A stretch of DNA of 9,774 bases from an uncultured Eubacteriales bacterium (GTDB lineage Bacteria > Bacillota > Clostridia > Peptostreptococcales > Anaerovoracaceae), in NCBI GenBank assembly GCA_902772685.1, contig CACYBO010000183.1, positions 1 through 9,774 on the forward strand. Reading direction: 5' to 3'. The notes under the pieces were generated by a model, which saw only the letters and a program-made list of their open reading frames with translations, had not been told where the DNA came from and did not search any database. Below, in pieces: positions 6,658-9,774 of this stretch. The number at the start of each line of letters is the position of its first letter. The stretch's first letter is position 1. The translations under genes and the position numbers were made by a program.

Positions 6658-7227
6658 CTAGAATCCGCCGGTTCCGTTTTTGTATTTGTCCAGTTCCTTC
6701 TTCAGCTGAAGGTTCTCCATCTGAAGGTCAAAGAAGCTGCTTTCGAGCTCTCTGCACTTGCCCTCGACTTCCTTGATCACATCCTCCATTCCGCTCTGGA
6801 TCTGCGCCTTGGACTCTTCTGCGGCAGCCTTCAGTCTTTCGATTTCTGCGTCCTTCTCATGAAGCTGCTGCATAAGAGCGTCCTTCTGGGCAACAATCGC
6901 TTGCGTCTCTTCCTTGTACTCTGTGAAAGATTTCTTCGTCTCATCCCACAGCTGGACATAGTGCTGGGCGTCCTTTTCGAGCTGGATATTCATGCTCTTC
7001 AGCTCATCCATCTCTTTCGCGCTCATCGCCTGCTCACTTGCGATGTTTACCGCTGCGAGAATTGCGACATTCTGAGGGGAAGCGCCTGCAGATTTCGCTG
7101 CGTCAGCGATTTCGTACATTTTGGCGTCTACACGTGCTGCATGGCTGATGATGTCTTCCTTAGGAAGATCGCCTGAGATCGTATAGTCCTGCCCATAGAT
7201 TTTTACGTTTACTTTGTTGTTTTCCAT
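6658..7227 (-). CDS. zapA: Cell division protein ZapA, long coiled-coil form
   Basis: ZapA binds and bundles FtsZ filaments at the division site. Residues 1-75 carry the ZapA head: VNVKIYGQDYTISGDLP at about 6-22, then a helix with a VDAKMYEIA segment (about 33-41) and SPQNVAILAAVNIASE (about 50-65). From about 70 to 183 the chain is a nearly continuous Glu/Lys/Gln-rich coiled coil, ending in NGTGGF. At 189 residues it is about twice the classic ZapA length of roughly 85-110, so the stalk is expanded; head-only similarity may lead to annotation as hypothetical. The ATG at 7227 has a strong GAGGAG site 8 bases upstream. It sits 27 bases after pheT and its stop codon touches the mutS2 start. 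The pheT-zapA-mutS2 context supports the assignment. Confidence 0.92.
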   Translation of the reverse strand: MENNKVNVKIYGQDYTISGDLPKEDIISHAARVDAKMYEIADAAKSAGASPQNVAILAAVNIASEQAMSAKEMDELKSMNIQLEKDAQHYVQLWDETKKSFTEYKEETQAIVAQKDALMQQLHEKDAEIERLKAAAEESKAQIQSGMEDVIKEVEGKCRELESSFFDLQMENLQLKKELDKYKNGTGGF

Positions 7228-7254
7228 GATGAATTCTCCTCATACAGATAATAT

Positions 7255-9771
7255 TTACATGTCTCTCAGAACAGCGTTCAGTTTCTCCTTGAGAGTTTTC
7301 AGAACGTTTTCGTGTACACTTGTTACCTCTTCATCGGTCAATGTCTTGTCTTTGTCTCTGTATACCAGGGTAAACGCAACGCTCTTCTTGCCTTCCTCTA
7401 CCTGTTTGCCTCTGTAAACGTCAAAGAGACGAACACTTTCGAGTATCGGTTTTCCCTGTTGTCTGATGACATCCTCTATATTTCCAACTTCCATGCCCTC
7501 GTCTACGAGCAGAGCGATATCTCTGGATGTTGACGGGTACTTCGGAAGCGGTTTATAGACTATTTCTGTGTTTGCCTTGCGGGCAACAGCTCCGAACATG
7601 AGCTCACAGCAATATACTCTTACGCCTTCCAGTCCAAAGGCTGCCGCTGCGTCAGGGTGTACTTCTCCCATGATTCCCAGTTCCTCATATTCTTCTCCCG
7701 CGGCCTTCATTGCGTCGGAAGCTTCAACGAGCACTCTGGCGCACCTGCCCGGATGGTATACTCCGTATTCGGATTCTGCAACGAACACAGGATTCTTGAT
7801 TCCCAGGTTCGCGAGCAGTTCCTCGATGACTCCCTTGATAGCGTAGAAGTCACAGCCTTTTCCATACATACCGATGCACAGAGCATAATCCTCGTCAGGC
7901 AGCTTATCCGGGTTGATTGGATTGTCCATGAATGTGTTGCCTATTTCAAAGGCTTTCACGGTTTCTATATTTCTGGAGTAATTTCTAGCAAGAACCTCCA
8001 GCATGTTCGGAGTAAGCACCGTTCTCATGACGGAAGTATCTTCTCCCAGAGGATTGATGATCTTCACGAAAGCTCTCTCCCAGGAGTCCTCATCGATGCG
8101 GATTTTATCCACGCCGGATGGGCTTACGAATGAGTATGTCTGGATTTCGTTGAGCCCCATTCCGCACAGGGAATCACGTGCGCGGTCCCGCAGTTCCCGT
8201 TCACGCGGCATTCCTGCCTCCGTATTGGACTTCGGCAGTGTGACAGGGAGCTTGTCGTAGCCATACATTCTGGCGATTTCCTCGATGTAGTCCTCCTCCT
8301 CCAGAAGATCCTGACGGATCGTCGGAGGTGTAACGGTCATCACATCACCTTCGCCTTCCACCTTGATTTCAAGGCCTTCCAGCATAGCTTTCATCTCTTC
8401 TCTGGAAAGATCTATTCCCAGAACGTAGTTGATTCTGCTGACTCTGACGTCTATGGTTCTTCCGACCTCAGGCGTCGGATAACAGTCGATCTTGCCTTTG
8501 CAAACCTTGCCGGATCCGGTGAGTTCCACCAGTCTGCAGAATCTGTCCGCAGCAGCTTCTGAGAGATTCGGGTCGATGCCCTTCTCAAATCTGGCAGATG
8601 CCTCTGTTCTCAGTCCGAGCTTCTTTGAAGTGGTTCTGATGCTGCTTCCGAGGAAGTTGGCTGATTCCAGGATCACCGTTTTGGTATCTTCTTCGATTTC
8701 TGAATTGAGACCTCCCATGACTCCTGCGATACCGATGCTTCTCTCCGCATCTTTGATCATGAGCATATCGCCTTCCATAGTTCTCTCATTTTCGTCCAAT
8801 GTAACAAATTTCTCACCCGGCTGGGCGTTCTCAACGATAATCTTACCGCCGTGCACTTCCTTGATATCAAAAGCGTGCATAGGCTGTCCGTATTCGAGCA
8901 TTACGAAGTTGGTGAAGTCTACGATGTTGTTGATTGGTCTCATTCCGGCGTACATGAGTCTCTTCTGCAACCACCAAGGCGACTGCTTGATCACAACATC
9001 AGTTATGATTCTTGCGACATAGCGCTTACAGCTCTCCGGGTTCTTGATTTCGACGGAGACATAGTCGCTTGAAGCGCCTTCCCCGTTCTCATTCTGCACA
9101 TCCGTATCCGGATACCGGAAACTTCTTCCGAATGTGGCGGCGGCTTCTCTTGCCATTCCAACCTGCGCCAGGCAGTCCGGTCTGTTCGGCGTGATCTCAA
9201 AATCAACAACAGCCTGGTGGAGATCCAGCGCTTCTACGAAGTCCATGCCGATCTTGTCTTCAATACCGTCATAAACCTCCGGATCGAGAATCCATATGCC
9301 TTCTCTGTGGGCGATCGGAACGACCTTATCATCAAAACCCATCTCTCCTGCAGAGCAGAGCATACCGTAGGATACAACCCCTCTCAGCTTGCCTTTCGTA
9401 ATTGTAACGCCGCCTTCCTGCTTCGGCTGTCCGTGCAGCGGGCCCGGAATGTGGCTGCCCGAAAGAGCTACCGGTACATACGCTCCTTCAAATACATTCG
9501 GAGCTCCGGTAACAATCTGGAGAAGTCCATTCTCGTCCTTGCCTTCTGCATCCTTATCACCGATGTTGATTCTGCAGATAACCAGCTTATCCGCGTCCGG
9601 ATGCGGTTCGATCTTTTCTATTTTGCCTACCACGATGTTTTCGGCGTCTTCACAGAACCAGTCGCATGTCTCCAGATTCGATCCGGACATGATCATACGG
9701 TCGCAGAATTCCTCTGTGCTGACGTCGCTCAAATCAATATAGTCATTTATCCATTCAACAGGTACTAACAT
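7255..9771 (-). CDS. pheT: Phenylalanyl-tRNA synthetase beta subunit
   Basis: This is the 838-residue beta chain of the alpha2-beta2 PheRS, which charges tRNA-Phe; it binds tRNA and edits mischarged tyrosine while the alpha chain holds the active site. In order there are the N-terminal segment (MLVPVEWINDYIDL), an EMAP/Myf-type tRNA-binding OB fold at about 42-165, and the B3/4 editing domain at about 215-415, with HAFD at 299-302 and GIAGVMGG at 347-354. B5 and the catalytic-like core (LLEEEDYIEEIARMYGYD, 489-506) follow, then the C-terminal FDX-ACB domain from about 738 (YPSTSRDIALLVD, 745-757). It is slightly longer than the usual ~800, partly through an acidic loop at about 71-83 in the OB fold. 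The start matches family N-termini; only three bases lie upstream, so its ribosome site and the expected pheS are outside the window. Confidence 0.97.
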   Translation of the reverse strand: MLVPVEWINDYIDLSDVSTEEFCDRMIMSGSNLETCDWFCEDAENIVVGKIEKIEPHPDADKLVICRINIGDKDAEGKDENGLLQIVTGAPNVFEGAYVPVALSGSHIPGPLHGQPKQEGGVTITKGKLRGVVSYGMLCSAGEMGFDDKVVPIAHREGIWILDPEVYDGIEDKIGMDFVEALDLHQAVVDFEITPNRPDCLAQVGMAREAAATFGRSFRYPDTDVQNENGEGASSDYVSVEIKNPESCKRYVARIITDVVIKQSPWWLQKRLMYAGMRPINNIVDFTNFVMLEYGQPMHAFDIKEVHGGKIIVENAQPGEKFVTLDENERTMEGDMLMIKDAERSIGIAGVMGGLNSEIEEDTKTVILESANFLGSSIRTTSKKLGLRTEASARFEKGIDPNLSEAAADRFCRLVELTGSGKVCKGKIDCYPTPEVGRTIDVRVSRINYVLGIDLSREEMKAMLEGLEIKVEGEGDVMTVTPPTIRQDLLEEEDYIEEIARMYGYDKLPVTLPKSNTEAGMPRERELRDRARDSLCGMGLNEIQTYSFVSPSGVDKIRIDEDSWERAFVKIINPLGEDTSVMRTVLTPNMLEVLARNYSRNIETVKAFEIGNTFMDNPINPDKLPDEDYALCIGMYGKGCDFYAIKGVIEELLANLGIKNPVFVAESEYGVYHPGRCARVLVEASDAMKAAGEEYEELGIMGEVHPDAAAAFGLEGVRVYCCELMFGAVARKANTEIVYKPLPKYPSTSRDIALLVDEGMEVGNIEDVIRQQGKPILESVRLFDVYRGKQVEEGKKSVAFTLVYRDKDKTLTDEEVTSVHENVLKTLKEKLNAVLRDM

Positions 9772-9774
9772 TTC

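Noticed and set aside
9003..9209. Minus-strand 68-codon frame inside pheT
   Set aside because: It is an Arg-rich out-of-frame shadow of pheT with no family features.
1..9774. CRISPR array, insertion sequence, phage or defence genes
   Set aside because: I saw no spaced direct repeats, transposase, integrase or defence-domain motifs; the coding space is filled by housekeeping genes with uniform composition.

Overview
This window reads as a core chromosomal segment of a Gram-positive anaerobe, most likely a member of Clostridia (Bacillota). Supporting signs are the pheT-zapA-mutS2 gene order known from that phylum, strong AGGAGG-type ribosome binding sites, a MutS2 with a C-terminal Smr domain, a long ZapA, a tRNA gene that encodes its own CCA end, and roughly balanced base composition by eye. 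The genus cannot be fixed from the sequence alone. I see no insertion sequence, phage gene, CRISPR array or sign of recent transfer.

Everything is transcribed from the minus strand, so the biological order runs from high to low coordinates. First comes pheT (phenylalanyl-tRNA synthetase beta chain, complete, starting 3 bases inside the window edge). Then come zapA (division-ring factor with an extended coiled coil), mutS2 (SMC-like ATPase with Smr domain) and argS (arginyl-tRNA synthetase). A radical SAM protein with an unusual cysteine spacing follows, and last a TPR protein with an acidic tail and unknown function. Gaps between these genes are 27, 0, 45, 20 and 12 bases, with no terminator visible, so they probably form one co-transcribed unit whose promoter lies beyond the right edge, presumably with pheS.

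The left 243 bases hold a tRNA unit: tRNA-Asn(GTT) followed by tRNA-Leu(TAA), the latter cut by the window edge. It is headed by an exact consensus sigma-A promoter (TTGACA, 17 bases, TATAAT) that starts one base after the TPR stop codon. A 10-base inverted repeat straddles the -10 box of this promoter and is the most unusual non-coding structure here. With no terminator between, the protein operon may also read through into the tRNAs.

The shared theme is translation: two aminoacyl-tRNA synthetases, two tRNAs and MutS2, which in Bacillus subtilis has been linked to rescue of collided ribosomes. ZapA adds a division link. No clearly novel multi-gene system is evident. The best candidates for new biology are the tRNA promoter with its inverted repeat, the CX4CX2C radical SAM enzyme and the uncharacterised TPR protein next to it.
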